DNA of 64,000 nucleotides from Alphaproteobacteria bacterium (GCA_028281925.1 JANQIX010000001.1:62001-126000); one strand, 5' to 3'. Shown: positions 8,749 to 17,806, counted from the first letter of the stretch. Numbers and translations are program-made. The notes: generated by a model not told the origin, from the sequence alone.

Positions 8749-10617
8749 ATGACTGACCTCTTGGACAAAGCGGGTTCCCAGACGCACGAGACGTCCACCA
8801 ACGACCGCATGGTCGTGCGCTTCGCCGGCGACAGTGGCGACGGCATTCAGTTGTTGGGATCCGAAACGGCCAAGGCGACCGCGCTTTCCGGCCATGACCT
8901 GATCACGCTGCCCGACTTTCCGGCGGAGATCCGGGCGCCCGTGGGCACGACCTATGGCGTGTCGGCCTATCAGATCCAGTTCGGCGGGCCGGAGATCCTG
9001 ACCTCGGGCGATGCGGCCGACGTGCTGGTGGCCTTCAACCCGGCGGCACTGAAGACCAACCTTAACACCGTGCGCCGCGGCGGCCTGTTGATCGTCGACA
9101 AGGGCAGCCTGACCAAGCGCGGGCTGGAAAAGGCCGGGTACGACGCCGACCCCACAGAAGACGGCAGCCTGGCCGGCTACCGCGTGATGCTGATCGACGT
9201 GACCGGCTTGACGGCCATCGCCGTCGCCGCCACGGGCGTCGGCAAGAAGCAGGCAGGCCGGGCCAAGAACTTCTGGGCGCTGGGCCTTGTGTTCTGGATG
9301 TTCGGGCATGACCGCACGGCCACGCGCAACTGGATCGAGGCGCGCTTCAAGGCCACGCCGGACATTGCTGCAGCCAACATCGCAGCCCTCGACGCCGGCC
9401 ACGCCTATGGCGAAACGGCGGAGATCGGGGCGGACATCGCCTTCCGCGCGGCCCCGGCCGTGCGCCCGCCCGGCCTCTACCGCACGGTCACGGGCACAGA
9501 CGCCATGGCGATCGGCCTTTCGGCCGTCGCCGCCTGTTCCGGCCTGAAGGTCACATACTGCACCTATCCGATCACCCCGGCCTCTGCCCTCTTGCACGCC
9601 CTCGCCAAGCTGCGCGGGCATGGCGTGGTGACCTTCCAGGCGGAGGATGAGATTGCGGCCGTCTGCGCCGCCGTCGGCGCGTCCTATGCCGGCGGCCTGG
9701 GCGTCACCGCATCGTCCGGCCCCGGCATCGCGCTGAAGGCCGAGGCTCTGGGCCTGGCCGTGGCGGCGGAGCTGCCGCTGATCGCCGTCGACGTGCAGCG
9801 GGCCGGCCCCTCAACCGGCATGCCCACCAAGGCCGAACAGGGCGACCTGACCATGGCCGTGCATGGCCGCCATGGCGAGGCGCCGGCCTGCGTGATGGCC
9901 CCGGCCACGCCGTCGGACTGCTTCGACACGGTGATCGAGGCCGCGCGCATCGCGACGACGCACATGACCCCGGTGATCATCCTGTCCGACGCCTACATCG
10001 CCAACGCCGCGGAACCCTGGCGGGTGCCGGACGCCGATGCCCTGCCCGACATCACCCCGGCCTTCCGCACCGACCCGGAGAACTTTCAGCCCTTCCTGCG
10101 CGACCCCGACACGCTCTCGCGCCCCTGGGTCCGCCCCGGCACGGAGGATATGATCCACCGCATCGGCGGGCTGGAGCGGTCGTCGGACACCGGCCACATC
10201 TCCTACGACCCCGCCAACCACCAGCAGATGACCGACCTGCGCCAGCGCAAGATCGAGCGCATTGCCGACGCCGTGGCGCCGGCCGCGATCGAGGAAGGGC
10301 CGGATGCCGGCGACATCCTGATCGTCGGCTGGGGATCGACCTATGGCCCGCTGAAATCGGCAGCACGGCGGGTGCGCCAGCGTGGGCATGCCGTCGCGCA
10401 CTTGCATCTGCGCCTGTTGTGGCCGCTGCCCCGAGGGCTTGAGGAGATCTTCAGCCGCTTCCGCCGCATCGTGGTGGCGGAGATGAATTCGGGCCAGCTG
10501 TTGGAGCTGATCCGCGCCCAGTTGCTGACCCCGGCGGAAGGCCTGAACCAGGTGACAGGCCAGCCCTTCCGCGCGGGCGATGTGGAAGCCCACCTGCTGC
10601 GGCTTCTGGAGGACTGA
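8749..10617 (+). CDS. korA: 2-oxoacid:ferredoxin oxidoreductase, fused gamma-alpha subunit
   Basis: A 622-residue large subunit of a two-subunit 2-oxoacid:ferredoxin oxidoreductase, which oxidatively decarboxylates a 2-oxoacid with CoA and reduces ferredoxin. Residues about 20-195 form the gamma domain (VVRFAGDSGDGIQLLG, then FPAEIRAPVGTTYG). From about 245 comes the alpha/PP-type domain with TYPITPASALL, FQAEDEIAAVC, GVTASSGPGIALKAEALGLA and AGPSTGMPTKAEQGDL. The C-terminal VGWGSTYGPLKSAARR region is the transketolase-C-like domain. No ferredoxin domain is present in either subunit. The fused KorA type is widespread, usually for 2-oxoglutarate, so the symbol is by family and not by proven substrate. 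The beta subunit follows after 5 bases. Confidence 0.9.
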   Translation: MTDLLDKAGSQTHETSTNDRMVVRFAGDSGDGIQLLGSETAKATALSGHDLITLPDFPAEIRAPVGTTYGVSAYQIQFGGPEILTSGDAADVLVAFNPAALKTNLNTVRRGGLLIVDKGSLTKRGLEKAGYDADPTEDGSLAGYRVMLIDVTGLTAIAVAATGVGKKQAGRAKNFWALGLVFWMFGHDRTATRNWIEARFKATPDIAAANIAALDAGHAYGETAEIGADIAFRAAPAVRPPGLYRTVTGTDAMAIGLSAVAACSGLKVTYCTYPITPASALLHALAKLRGHGVVTFQAEDEIAAVCAAVGASYAGGLGVTASSGPGIALKAEALGLAVAAELPLIAVDVQRAGPSTGMPTKAEQGDLTMAVHGRHGEAPACVMAPATPSDCFDTVIEAARIATTHMTPVIILSDAYIANAAEPWRVPDADALPDITPAFRTDPENFQPFLRDPDTLSRPWVRPGTEDMIHRIGGLERSSDTGHISYDPANHQQMTDLRQRKIERIADAVAPAAIEEGPDAGDILIVGWGSTYGPLKSAARRVRQRGHAVAHLHLRLLWPLPRGLEEIFSRFRRIVVAEMNSGQLLELIRAQLLTPAEGLNQVTGQPFRAGDVEAHLLRLLED

Positions 10618-10622
10618 AGACC

Positions 10623-11612
10623 ATGGACACCGTCACGCTGACCCCCGCCGACTTCACGACGGACCAGGAGGTCCGGTGGTGCCCCGGCTGCGGCGACTAC
10701 GCCATCCTGAAGGGCGTGCGCAAGGCGCTGGCCGAGCTGGGCCGGATGCCGAAAGACGTGGTCTTCGTCTCCGGCATCGGCTGTGCGGCGCGCTTTCCCT
10801 ATTACATGGACACTTATGGCTTCCACACCATCCACGGCCGGGCCGCGGCGGTGGGGACCGGCGTGAAGCTGGCGAACCCGGATCTGGACGTCTATGTGGT
10901 CGGCGGCGACGGCGACTTTCTCTCGATCGGCGGCAACCACCTGCTGCACGTCCTGCGCCGCAATGTGGACGTCAACCTGCTCTTGTTGAACAACGCCATC
11001 TACGGCCTGACCAAGGGCCAGGCCTCGCCGACCTCGATCATCGGCACGCGTTCCGCCTCCACGCCCGCCGGCTCCGCCGACCAGCCGGTGAACGCGGCCC
11101 TGTTGGCCCTGGGCTCCGGCGCCCGTTTCGTCGCCCGCACGGTCGACACGATGCAGGACCACCTGCCTGAGATGGTCAAGCGCGCGCACGCGCACAAAGG
11201 TGCGTCTCTGCTGGAGATCTACCAGAACTGCATCGTCTACAACGACGACGCCTGGGGCGGCCTGCACGAAAAGAAGAGCGCCCGCGAGATGACCATCCGC
11301 GCGGAACACGGCCAGCCCCTGACCTTCGGCCCGGACGGGGAACACGGCCTGCACTTCCTGCCCGAAACCGGCACCTTCGAGATCGTGGACACGGCCGAGG
11401 CCGCCGACCGCATCACCGTGCACAACGAGCGCAACTTCACCCTGGCCACGGCGCTCGCCCGCCTGCCCCACCCCATGGCGCTTGGCGTGCTCTACTGCGA
11501 CCCGGCGGAGGATTTCACGGCGGCCTGGGAGCACAGGACGCCGTATCGGCCGATGAACCGCGACGACCTGCAGACGCTGATGACGGGCGAGAATACGTGG
11601 GTGGTGGGGTAG
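10623..11612 (+). CDS. korB: 2-oxoacid:ferredoxin oxidoreductase, beta (TPP) subunit
   Basis: A 329-residue partner of KorA. It carries the cluster-ligand and cofactor motifs of the beta subunit: C20-P-G-C23-GDYAIL, the SGIGCAARFPYYM segment, and the thiamine-diphosphate motif GGDGDFLSIGGNH followed by NNAIYGLTKGQASPTS. The tail (LLEIYQNCIVYNDDAWGGLHEKK) is well preserved and is the part duplicated as a relic near 26.1-26.3 kb. The start lies 5 bases after korA, so the two are translated from one message. Downstream is a gene-free, less GC-rich stretch and then an operon of different composition, marking the left edge of the accessory block. Confidence 0.9.
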   Translation: MDTVTLTPADFTTDQEVRWCPGCGDYAILKGVRKALAELGRMPKDVVFVSGIGCAARFPYYMDTYGFHTIHGRAAAVGTGVKLANPDLDVYVVGGDGDFLSIGGNHLLHVLRRNVDVNLLLLNNAIYGLTKGQASPTSIIGTRSASTPAGSADQPVNAALLALGSGARFVARTVDTMQDHLPEMVKRAHAHKGASLLEIYQNCIVYNDDAWGGLHEKKSAREMTIRAEHGQPLTFGPDGEHGLHFLPETGTFEIVDTAEAADRITVHNERNFTLATALARLPHPMALGVLYCDPAEDFTAAWEHRTPYRPMNRDDLQTLMTGENTWVVG

Positions 11613-12202
11613 GACGGCCGGGCTAATTGCAGCAGTGCAGGACTGATTGCGCCAGCATGCTTCGGCCGCGATCATCAGGATTGGAACTCTGGGCCAATCG
11701 CGGTTCGACGAAGACATCAATCGTTCCAACGTCGCGCCAACGCGGAGGAACGACCGTCAACTTTCGGCCCTGTGCGGTCGAGCCGATGCCCGACGGGCAT
11801 GGTCCGCTTCAGGTGGTAGACCTGACGCAAACAGACGGCTCAAACAGACCGCCTTGTGCCTTAATTCGCACGCATCTGAACAGCTTTGCGATTGCAGCGA
11901 ACAGGCTCTCAAATGTGCCGTTGGGATGCTGTTGAAGAGTGGTTAATGGCTGCTTTTTTCGATCTGTTCATTGTCTTCAGACATCTAGAGGGCTGCAATG
12001 TTTGGCGCGCCAAGACCTGAAGAAATACCGACCTATCGCGCTGATTATAAAAGAATTACTGTGATGTTGTATGCCTCGACGTCTTTGGAGAGGTTCCATG
12101 AAGTCGTTGCGTTCAGTTGAAGCGCGTTGGTATATGGGTTGAGAATGAGAATTTGGAGACGGAGGTACTGATCAGCCGGACGCAACCTCCTGTTACTCGT
12201 GG
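11613..12202. other. Gene-free interval at the left edge of the accessory block
   Basis: About 590 bases with no convincing coding region. The first half is GC-rich like the chromosome; from about 11,930 onward the sequence becomes AT-richer (for example GATTATAAAAGAATTACTG near 12,043), matching the operon that follows. Weak -10-like boxes (TATAAA at 12,046, TATATG at about 12,130) could serve the methyltransferase operon, but no good -35 partner is visible. The short open frames here have no recognisable motifs. It may hold the promoter and the insertion junction. Confidence 0.5.
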
Positions 12203-13510
12203 ATGACGCAGACGGGATCGATGGTTGAACTATCTCTTACGTTCCCGGATTTTGTTTCTGGCGCAGAGAAATCAGTCATCGGCGAGTGCGAGCTTGAGGG
12301 GCGCTCCGTCGAAACCGAACCGCTCCTCAATGGAGTACCCTACAAAGTCCATCGGCAGAGTTTCGACCTCGAGCGTCGACAGGCTTCCGGTACATTCTTC
12401 ACAGGAAGCGCGAATGCTAGGCAGGTAGCGCACCAGCTACACGAGGTGCTTCCCGGCGGTGGTCTGGTGATGGATCCCACCTGCGGGATGGGTGACCTGC
12501 TTTTGGCCTATGCAGAGCATCTGCCGATTGAAGCGACGTTGCATCAAACCTTGGCCGCTTGGGGCAAGCAGTTGTCGGGCTTCGATCTTGATGCCGACCT
12601 CGTCCGGCTGGCGAAGGCGAGACTTGTTCTCCAGGCGCGGCTCAGGGGCGGTTTCGACGGCGAGATTGATCGTATCGACGGCGTTTTCCCTCACATCCGC
12701 GTAGGCGACATGATGCAGGCAAAGGATACGTTGGGAGAACCGAACGGATTTCTGTTCAATCCCCCGTTCGGCGTCGTGAGGGACGTCGGGGAATGCGCGT
12801 GGTCGGCCGGATCGATAAATGCTGCGGCGCTTTTCCTCGCCGAACTGGTCAGGCACAAGAAGGTTTCCGCACCAATTTCCGCGATCTTGCCGGAAGTGCT
12901 GCGTTGCGGCTCGCGTTACGCGGCCTTTAGGATTCATCTCGTGAACCAGGGCGTTTGGGGTAGCTACAAGTCGCTTGGCCGCTTCGATGCATGGGCGGAC
13001 GTTGACGTGTTTTCGACCCTTATCGTGCCATCTCCGGACGGAAAGATCTGGGACAGTGGAGTAGAGGCTCGAAACGACTTACGCGTCGGCGACAGGTTCC
13101 AAGTCCACGTAGGTGCGGTGGTTCCGCATCGCCATCCGAAAAAAGGGGCCTGGCACCGCTACATCTGCGCCAAGACAACACCCAGGTGGTGCGACGGATT
13201 CGAGCCGAAGGCTAGCCGGCGGTTCGGCGGGACGGTCTTCAAGCCGCCTTTCGTGGTCATCCGCCGCACGTCTAGTCCCAGTGACCGCAACCGCGCGGTC
13301 GCCACAGTCATCGTCGGAAACCGGAACGTCGCGGTCGAGAATCACCTGCTGGTACTGTTGCCGAAGGATGGGGAGGTCGAAAGCTGTCGGAGGCTGACTC
13401 AGGTCTTGGCTTCAGACGAGACGAACGACTACCTGAATGTCGGCATACGATGCCGCCATCTGACCACTGGGATCGTTGCGCAGATTCCATGGCTCGAGCC
13501 CGATGGCTGA
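12203..13510 (+). CDS. Adenine-type DNA methyltransferase-like protein, first gene of a four-gene operon
   Basis: A 435-residue protein with class I methyltransferase motifs. Residues 60-70 (QASGTFFTGSA) resemble motif X of Eco57I/HsdM-type enzymes. DPTCGMGD at 91-98 is motif I for S-adenosylmethionine binding, GFDLD at 126-130 fits motif II, and NPPFG at 186-190 is motif IV of N6-adenine methyltransferases. The C-terminal half (about 230-435) is unrecognised and may be a target-recognition or partner-binding part. No restriction endonuclease is adjacent. Its last 8 bases overlap the next gene, implying coupled translation with the kinase. Base composition is lower in GC than flanking genes. 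An alternative start is at 12221; neither has a strong ribosome-binding site. Confidence 0.75.
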   Translation: MTQTGSMVELSLTFPDFVSGAEKSVIGECELEGRSVETEPLLNGVPYKVHRQSFDLERRQASGTFFTGSANARQVAHQLHEVLPGGGLVMDPTCGMGDLLLAYAEHLPIEATLHQTLAAWGKQLSGFDLDADLVRLAKARLVLQARLRGGFDGEIDRIDGVFPHIRVGDMMQAKDTLGEPNGFLFNPPFGVVRDVGECAWSAGSINAAALFLAELVRHKKVSAPISAILPEVLRCGSRYAAFRIHLVNQGVWGSYKSLGRFDAWADVDVFSTLIVPSPDGKIWDSGVEARNDLRVGDRFQVHVGAVVPHRHPKKGAWHRYICAKTTPRWCDGFEPKASRRFGGTVFKPPFVVIRRTSSPSDRNRAVATVIVGNRNVAVENHLLVLLPKDGEVESCRRLTQVLASDETNDYLNVGIRCRHLTTGIVAQIPWLEPDG

Positions 13511-15599
13511 CTATCTTAAGTTCTCTCCGGACATCCTGCGACGGCTCGGCGAAGAACTCGTACCGGATGTCGACCAAGGTATCATCGAACTGGTCAAGAA
13601 CGGCTACGACGCCGATGCGACGAAGTGCGAGATTGCACTCGATGAATTGAAGTCGGGCAAAGGTTCCATCGCGATTGCGGATAACGGCGCGGGGATGACC
13701 GGCAGCCAGATCAGGAGGGGCTGGCTAGTCATTGGCCGGTCGGACAAGAAGAAGGATGCTCTTACACCAAAATACAAACGAGTTCCAGTCGGCGACAAAG
13801 GGTTGGGCCGCCTTGCTGCTCTTCGATTGGGGAACCGTGTCACGCTGACGACACGACCGGCCGCCGAGCCGGGCAAGGAGTACTCACTGGTCCTAGATTG
13901 GCTCGAATACGAGAAGGCCGATGTCGTCGAGGACGTATCGCTCGAGATCACTGAAGCCAAGACCGATCTCCCGCACGGGACGGAGATCCGGATTGAGGAC
14001 ATCGAAGCCAGATTAACGCGCTCCACAGTGACCAAGCTTGCCCGCAGCCTTCTTCTACTGTCCGATCCCTTCGCCCGGTTTGAAGAACAACTGATTACCG
14101 ATGAGCCGAAATCAAGAAATAGGCCCAATAAGAGCGATCCTGGCTTTTCCGCCAGCCTTCTGACCGCGGAATTTAAGGACCTGCAAGCGAAAGTCGGTCA
14201 ATCTTACTTCTCGGATGCCGAGTACCGAATTCAGGCCGAGCTTCATACGCAGGGTAACGCCACCTTCAGAATCCTGGATTGGAAAGGCGATATCCTGCAT
14301 GAAGATTTGGCGGGAGACACATTCCATGCCCCACCCTTCACTTTCGATCTCTGGGTCTACCTCCTCAGCAGCGAAAGCTTCTCGACACGCTCCTCGACCC
14401 TGTCGGAAGTCCGCAACTGGCTTAGCGAACTCGGCGGAGTGCATCTCTACGAGGATGGAATTCGCGTCCCACCCTACGGGGGTGCCGAGAACGACTGGCT
14501 GGGCCTAAACCTGCGCCGAGCACGCAGTCCTGAAGTAAGGCCCTCGACCAATACCTCCGTGGGCCGGGTAAAGGTGATCAACACTGATGGCGCGCTGATC
14601 CAGAAGACGGACAGGATCGGCTATGTGGAGAACTTCGCATTCGGCGAACTGAAGAGAGCCTGCGGCGAGGTCCTCGACTGGGCCGCGCGAATCCTGCTAA
14701 AGGAGCGCGACAAGAAGCGCGAAGTTGAAAAGCAGAGCAAGAAGGAAAAGGCCAAGAAGGCGACCACCAATCTGGAACTCGTGCTGAGCAAGACTGTCAA
14801 GCCGACCGAGCGCAAGAAGGTGGATAGCGCGATCCATAGGTATGTGAAGGAAACCGAGAAGGAAGCGGACTCGCTTCGGGAGGACCTTGAACTCTACCGC
14901 ACACTGGCAACCGCTGGCATGACTTCCGCAGTATTTGCGCACGAGATCGGCAGGCCGCTAAAGCTGATCGATAATGCGATCAAAGCACTGATCCGGCTCG
15001 TGCCGGACGAGGAGAAGGACAAGGCCAATGAACGTGTCGCACGCATCCAGACATCCAAGGAACGCCTCAGCTCATTTATAAGCATACCGCTTGGCCTACT
15101 AAGTAAACGTAAGCGCCGGACCGGCCGGGTCGATGTTAATGAATCGATCTGCGCCCTTGTTGAGATGCTGGAACCGATCACGGCTTATTATGAGACTGTG
15201 ATTGACTTCAATCCGAGCGTGACGGTACTTTTCGTCAACGGTACTGAGGCGTTGCTCGATGGAATAATGCTGAACCTGATCCTAAATTCTTTTAACGCGT
15301 TCCAACGGGAGAATTTCGAGCAGGACGAGCGGAAGATCAAAATTGATACGTTGACCGACACTACCAATATCCTTATCCGGATTGAAGACAATGCGGGAGG
15401 GATCGACGGTGTGTCAGTAGAGGATATCTGGCTCCCCGGCGTGACCACAGTCGCCGATGGAACGGGTTTCGGACTTACGATCGTCAGGGATTCGATCAAG
15501 GATCTCAACGGCACCATCCATGCCGATCCTCTGACGGACTTCGGTGGCGCACGCTTCACGATCGCACTGCGACCGATGAGAGAGTTGTTTCCGAGGTAG
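13503..15599 (+). CDS. Double-GHKL protein: HSP90/MORC-like ATPase plus histidine-kinase core
   Basis: The 698-residue protein carries two ATP-binding folds. The first (about 1-210) is HSP90/MutL/MORC-like: E29-LVKN33-GYDADA, D60-N-G-A-G64 and GDKGLGR at 97-103. A middle region (about 215-400) is unrecognised. A highly charged coiled stretch (about 400-465, many Lys/Glu) leads to a histidine-kinase core: H-box FAH480-EIGRP, N-box with N595 in LILNSFNAF, D629-NAGG and the GTGFGLTI loop at 653-660. No membrane segments, so it should be cytoplasmic. The ATG at 13503 overlaps the methyltransferase stop by 8 bases, and the receiver gene starts one base after its stop. GHKL ATPases of the MORC/MutL group are known beside restriction-modification genes; a signalling role here is inferred. 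Confidence 0.8.
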   Translation: MADYLKFSPDILRRLGEELVPDVDQGIIELVKNGYDADATKCEIALDELKSGKGSIAIADNGAGMTGSQIRRGWLVIGRSDKKKDALTPKYKRVPVGDKGLGRLAALRLGNRVTLTTRPAAEPGKEYSLVLDWLEYEKADVVEDVSLEITEAKTDLPHGTEIRIEDIEARLTRSTVTKLARSLLLLSDPFARFEEQLITDEPKSRNRPNKSDPGFSASLLTAEFKDLQAKVGQSYFSDAEYRIQAELHTQGNATFRILDWKGDILHEDLAGDTFHAPPFTFDLWVYLLSSESFSTRSSTLSEVRNWLSELGGVHLYEDGIRVPPYGGAENDWLGLNLRRARSPEVRPSTNTSVGRVKVINTDGALIQKTDRIGYVENFAFGELKRACGEVLDWAARILLKERDKKREVEKQSKKEKAKKATTNLELVLSKTVKPTERKKVDSAIHRYVKETEKEADSLREDLELYRTLATAGMTSAVFAHEIGRPLKLIDNAIKALIRLVPDEEKDKANERVARIQTSKERLSSFISIPLGLLSKRKRRTGRVDVNESICALVEMLEPITAYYETVIDFNPSVTVLFVNGTEALLDGIMLNLILNSFNAFQRENFEQDERKIKIDTLTDTTNILIRIEDNAGGIDGVSVEDIWLPGVTTVADGTGFGLTIVRDSIKDLNGTIHADPLTDFGGARFTIALRPMRELFPR

Positions 15600-15600
15600 C

Positions 15601-16311
15601 ATGCTAGGCACGATTAATTTCTCGGATGTCGAGCAGCCGCAGTCGGTCACGATCGTGGATGATGACCCCGACGATCGCGAAGACCTGATGGATCAGCTGC
15701 GCGATCACAAGATCGAACCAAGGGCCGTCGATGGGCGGTATGGGCAAGACATCGATCGGTTGGTCGCCGATGTTCTCGCAATCAACAGCCCCTTCGTGAT
15801 CTGCGATCACCGGCTGCAGGCCAAGAACCTGGCATCATTCAACGGATCAAAGGTGATCAAGGCGCTCGGCTCGTCGAAGCATCCAGCGATGCTGCTGACC
15901 ATGTACCAGAAAACCCACCGCCTGGAGTTGCGAGAAGCACGCGCCGAGGTCCCCGTCATCGTGGGTCGTCACGACTTCCAGATCAGCCAGCTAGGAGTCT
16001 ATGCCGAAATCTGCCGTCGGGAACTCGCGAACGACCCGGTGGACGAGCGGCGGGCGCATCGAACGCTTATCTGCATAAGGGAAATCGAGCGCGCGCACGG
16101 CACCAAGGAATTCTACGTGACTGTGACGAACTGGCGGCCCGACGAGGCCATCATTCTTCCGGCGGCCTGCATCGCAAGCGATCTCGTTCCGCAGTTGGAG
16201 GTCGGCGACTACTTGCTAGGCGATGTAAACGTCGGGGCGGCTGAAGAGGACGACCTTTTCTTCAAGAACGTGAACGAAATCGTGAAAGCCGACGAGAAAT
16301 CCGGACTATGA
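15601..16311 (+). CDS. Response-regulator receiver-like protein
   Basis: A 236-residue protein. Residues about 15-125 look like a receiver domain: VTIVDDDPDD (acidic pocket D20-D22), VICD69-HRL at the phospho-acceptor position, and LLT100 at the conserved Thr/Ser position. The Lys expected after strand 5 is not obvious; VIVGRHD stands there instead. So phosphorylation chemistry may be altered. The C-terminal part (about 130-236) has no DNA-binding motif I can name and contains an acidic tail (EEDDLFFKN). It follows the kinase gene by one base and overlaps the MBL gene by ATGA, so it is likely the kinase's partner and may link it to the MBL protein. Confidence 0.7.
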   Translation: MLGTINFSDVEQPQSVTIVDDDPDDREDLMDQLRDHKIEPRAVDGRYGQDIDRLVADVLAINSPFVICDHRLQAKNLASFNGSKVIKALGSSKHPAMLLTMYQKTHRLELREARAEVPVIVGRHDFQISQLGVYAEICRRELANDPVDERRAHRTLICIREIERAHGTKEFYVTVTNWRPDEAIILPAACIASDLVPQLEVGDYLLGDVNVGAAEEDDLFFKNVNEIVKADEKSGL

Positions 16312-17294
16312 GTGACATCGTCCTTTTCGATGTCGCGCACGGCAATTGCAGCCTCGTGAGATCTCAAGGCTCCTATTCTGTTATCGACGCGCCGCTCGGG
16401 GCAATGCTGCTCAACACGCTTGAGGACATGGGAATTTCCTGCGTCGACGTTGCGTTCATCTCCCATGCCGATAAGGATCATATCGCCGGCATAATTGGCC
16501 TGCTTACGAGCACAACGATCCAGCTGAAGAAGCTATATCTCAACCCCGACTCTCAGAAAAAAACAGGAATATGGCGTGCTTTGCTCGCCGCCGTCAGCGT
16601 GGCTGAACGCGAGGGCAACTGCGAGGTGGTCTCGACACTGACGACGACAACACCGGGGACCGTAACGGTCGGTGATGTCGCGGTCCACGTCGAAGCCCCA
16701 TCAACCTCCTTCGCCTTGGCTGGATCAGGCGGTACAGATGCGCAAGGTCGGCACATCACTTCAAATTCGATTTCAGCGCTCTTGCGACTGAAGCATGCCG
16801 ACAGGCCGGGCCTCCTGCTTGCCGGCGATATCGATGAAGTGGGCCTTGACGATGCGCTTCGTCATGATCGGGATCTGACAGCGCAAACGTTGGTCTTTCC
16901 CCACCATGGCGGCCTTCCTACCTCCTCTGATGCGGGGGCGTTCGTAGAGAGGATTTTGGGCGCCGTGAACCCGTCTCTGGTTATCTTCTCCAACGGAAGG
17001 GAAAAACACGACAACCCCCAGCCGGAAATCGTCTCGCAGGTTGTTCGGATCGGCTGCAAAGTTGCCTGTACTCAGCTTGCCAAGAGCTGCAGCAAATCGC
17101 CGATACTCGATGGCGGGCACCTGGAACCGCATAGGGCCCACGGCCGGCCCACCGGTGTCAGCTGCGCCGGGTCAATAACGATCGATCTGGCTGACCACGG
17201 ACGCCGCCCCGCCGCGATTGAACGCGCGCACCAGAAGTTCATCAATGATGCGGTTGAGACACCCATGTGCCGTGTTGCGCCAAATGATGAATGA
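16308..17294 (+). CDS. ComEC-type metallo-beta-lactamase-fold protein without membrane domain
   Basis: A 328-residue soluble MBL-fold protein. It opens DIVLFDVAHGNCSLV and has the HxDxDH metal motif at 53-58 (H-A-D-K-D-H), a second-ligand segment LLLAGDID, and FPHHGGLP. This matches the C-terminal nuclease-like domain of ComEC/Rec2 proteins, but the competence and membrane domains are absent. Such stand-alone domains are predicted hydrolases of phosphodiester-type substrates. Cysteines near the C-terminus (CKVACTQLAKSC, GVSCAG) are as in related stand-alone members. It is last in the operon, with a 4-base ATGA overlap with the receiver gene. By position it is the likely effector, which is an inference. 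The GC content rises again near its end. Confidence 0.75.
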   Translation: MSDIVLFDVAHGNCSLVRSQGSYSVIDAPLGAMLLNTLEDMGISCVDVAFISHADKDHIAGIIGLLTSTTIQLKKLYLNPDSQKKTGIWRALLAAVSVAEREGNCEVVSTLTTTTPGTVTVGDVAVHVEAPSTSFALAGSGGTDAQGRHITSNSISALLRLKHADRPGLLLAGDIDEVGLDDALRHDRDLTAQTLVFPHHGGLPTSSDAGAFVERILGAVNPSLVIFSNGREKHDNPQPEIVSQVVRIGCKVACTQLAKSCSKSPILDGGHLEPHRAHGRPTGVSCAGSITIDLADHGRRPAAIERAHQKFINDAVETPMCRVAPNDE

Positions 17295-17538
17295 ACGAGG
17301 GCTTCTGACAGCCATTCTCACCTGACGCAGCGAACGTTCGCTTCCCGCCCATCTCGGCCTTTTCCGGTGCCGTACCAAATGACCACGATGGGTCGCAAGC
17401 GGCAGAAGGGCGAGTATCCGAAGCTGAGAGATGAGCCGCTGTTCCACTCTGAACTCACAATCGACCGCAACGGGCCGATCTCGGACGCTATCGATGATCC
17501 GGCACCGTTCTGCGAATACGGTTAGGTTTCACCCCACG

Positions 17539-17806
17539 CTACCGCCCCGCCGCCATGCTCGATGGCAGCCAGGTGGCGATGTCCGGCACCGTCATCACGA
17601 CGGCCAAGCCCGCCAGCATGATCAGCACATAGGGCCACACACCGCGGATGATGGCGGCGAGGTGGGCCTGGGTGATGCCCTTGATGACGTAGAGGTTCAC
17701 GCCGACGGGCGGGGTGATCAGGGCGAGTTCCAGATTGATCATCAAGAGGATGCCGTACCAGATCAGGTCGATGTCCAGCGCCATACGCACCGGCAACACG
17801 ATCGGC
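17539..17806 (-). pseudogene. Relic of the 3' end of dctM (copy 1)
   Basis: The minus strand here encodes about 88 residues nearly identical to the C-terminus of the complete DctM at 31650-32936, with 4 amino-acid differences over about 84 compared by eye. DNA identity is about 92%, many changes being silent. Homology begins exactly at the stop codon (CTA at 17539-17541) and breaks off at about 17806, leaving no start or upstream half. The 245 bases before it (from 17295) and the 180 after it (to 17989) hold no gene that I recognise. The silent pattern says the sequence diverged as part of an intact gene before truncation, probably arriving from a related locus. Confidence 0.85.

Noticed and set aside
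12203-17294. Detocs or a standard restriction-modification system
   Set aside because: The kinase lacks the expected sensor repeat region of Detocs and only one receiver-like protein is present; no restriction endonuclease or specificity subunit is seen.
17539-17799. A short intact gene for an 86-residue membrane protein
   Set aside because: It is the C-terminal end of DctM without its start or remaining helices, so a relic rather than a functional gene.
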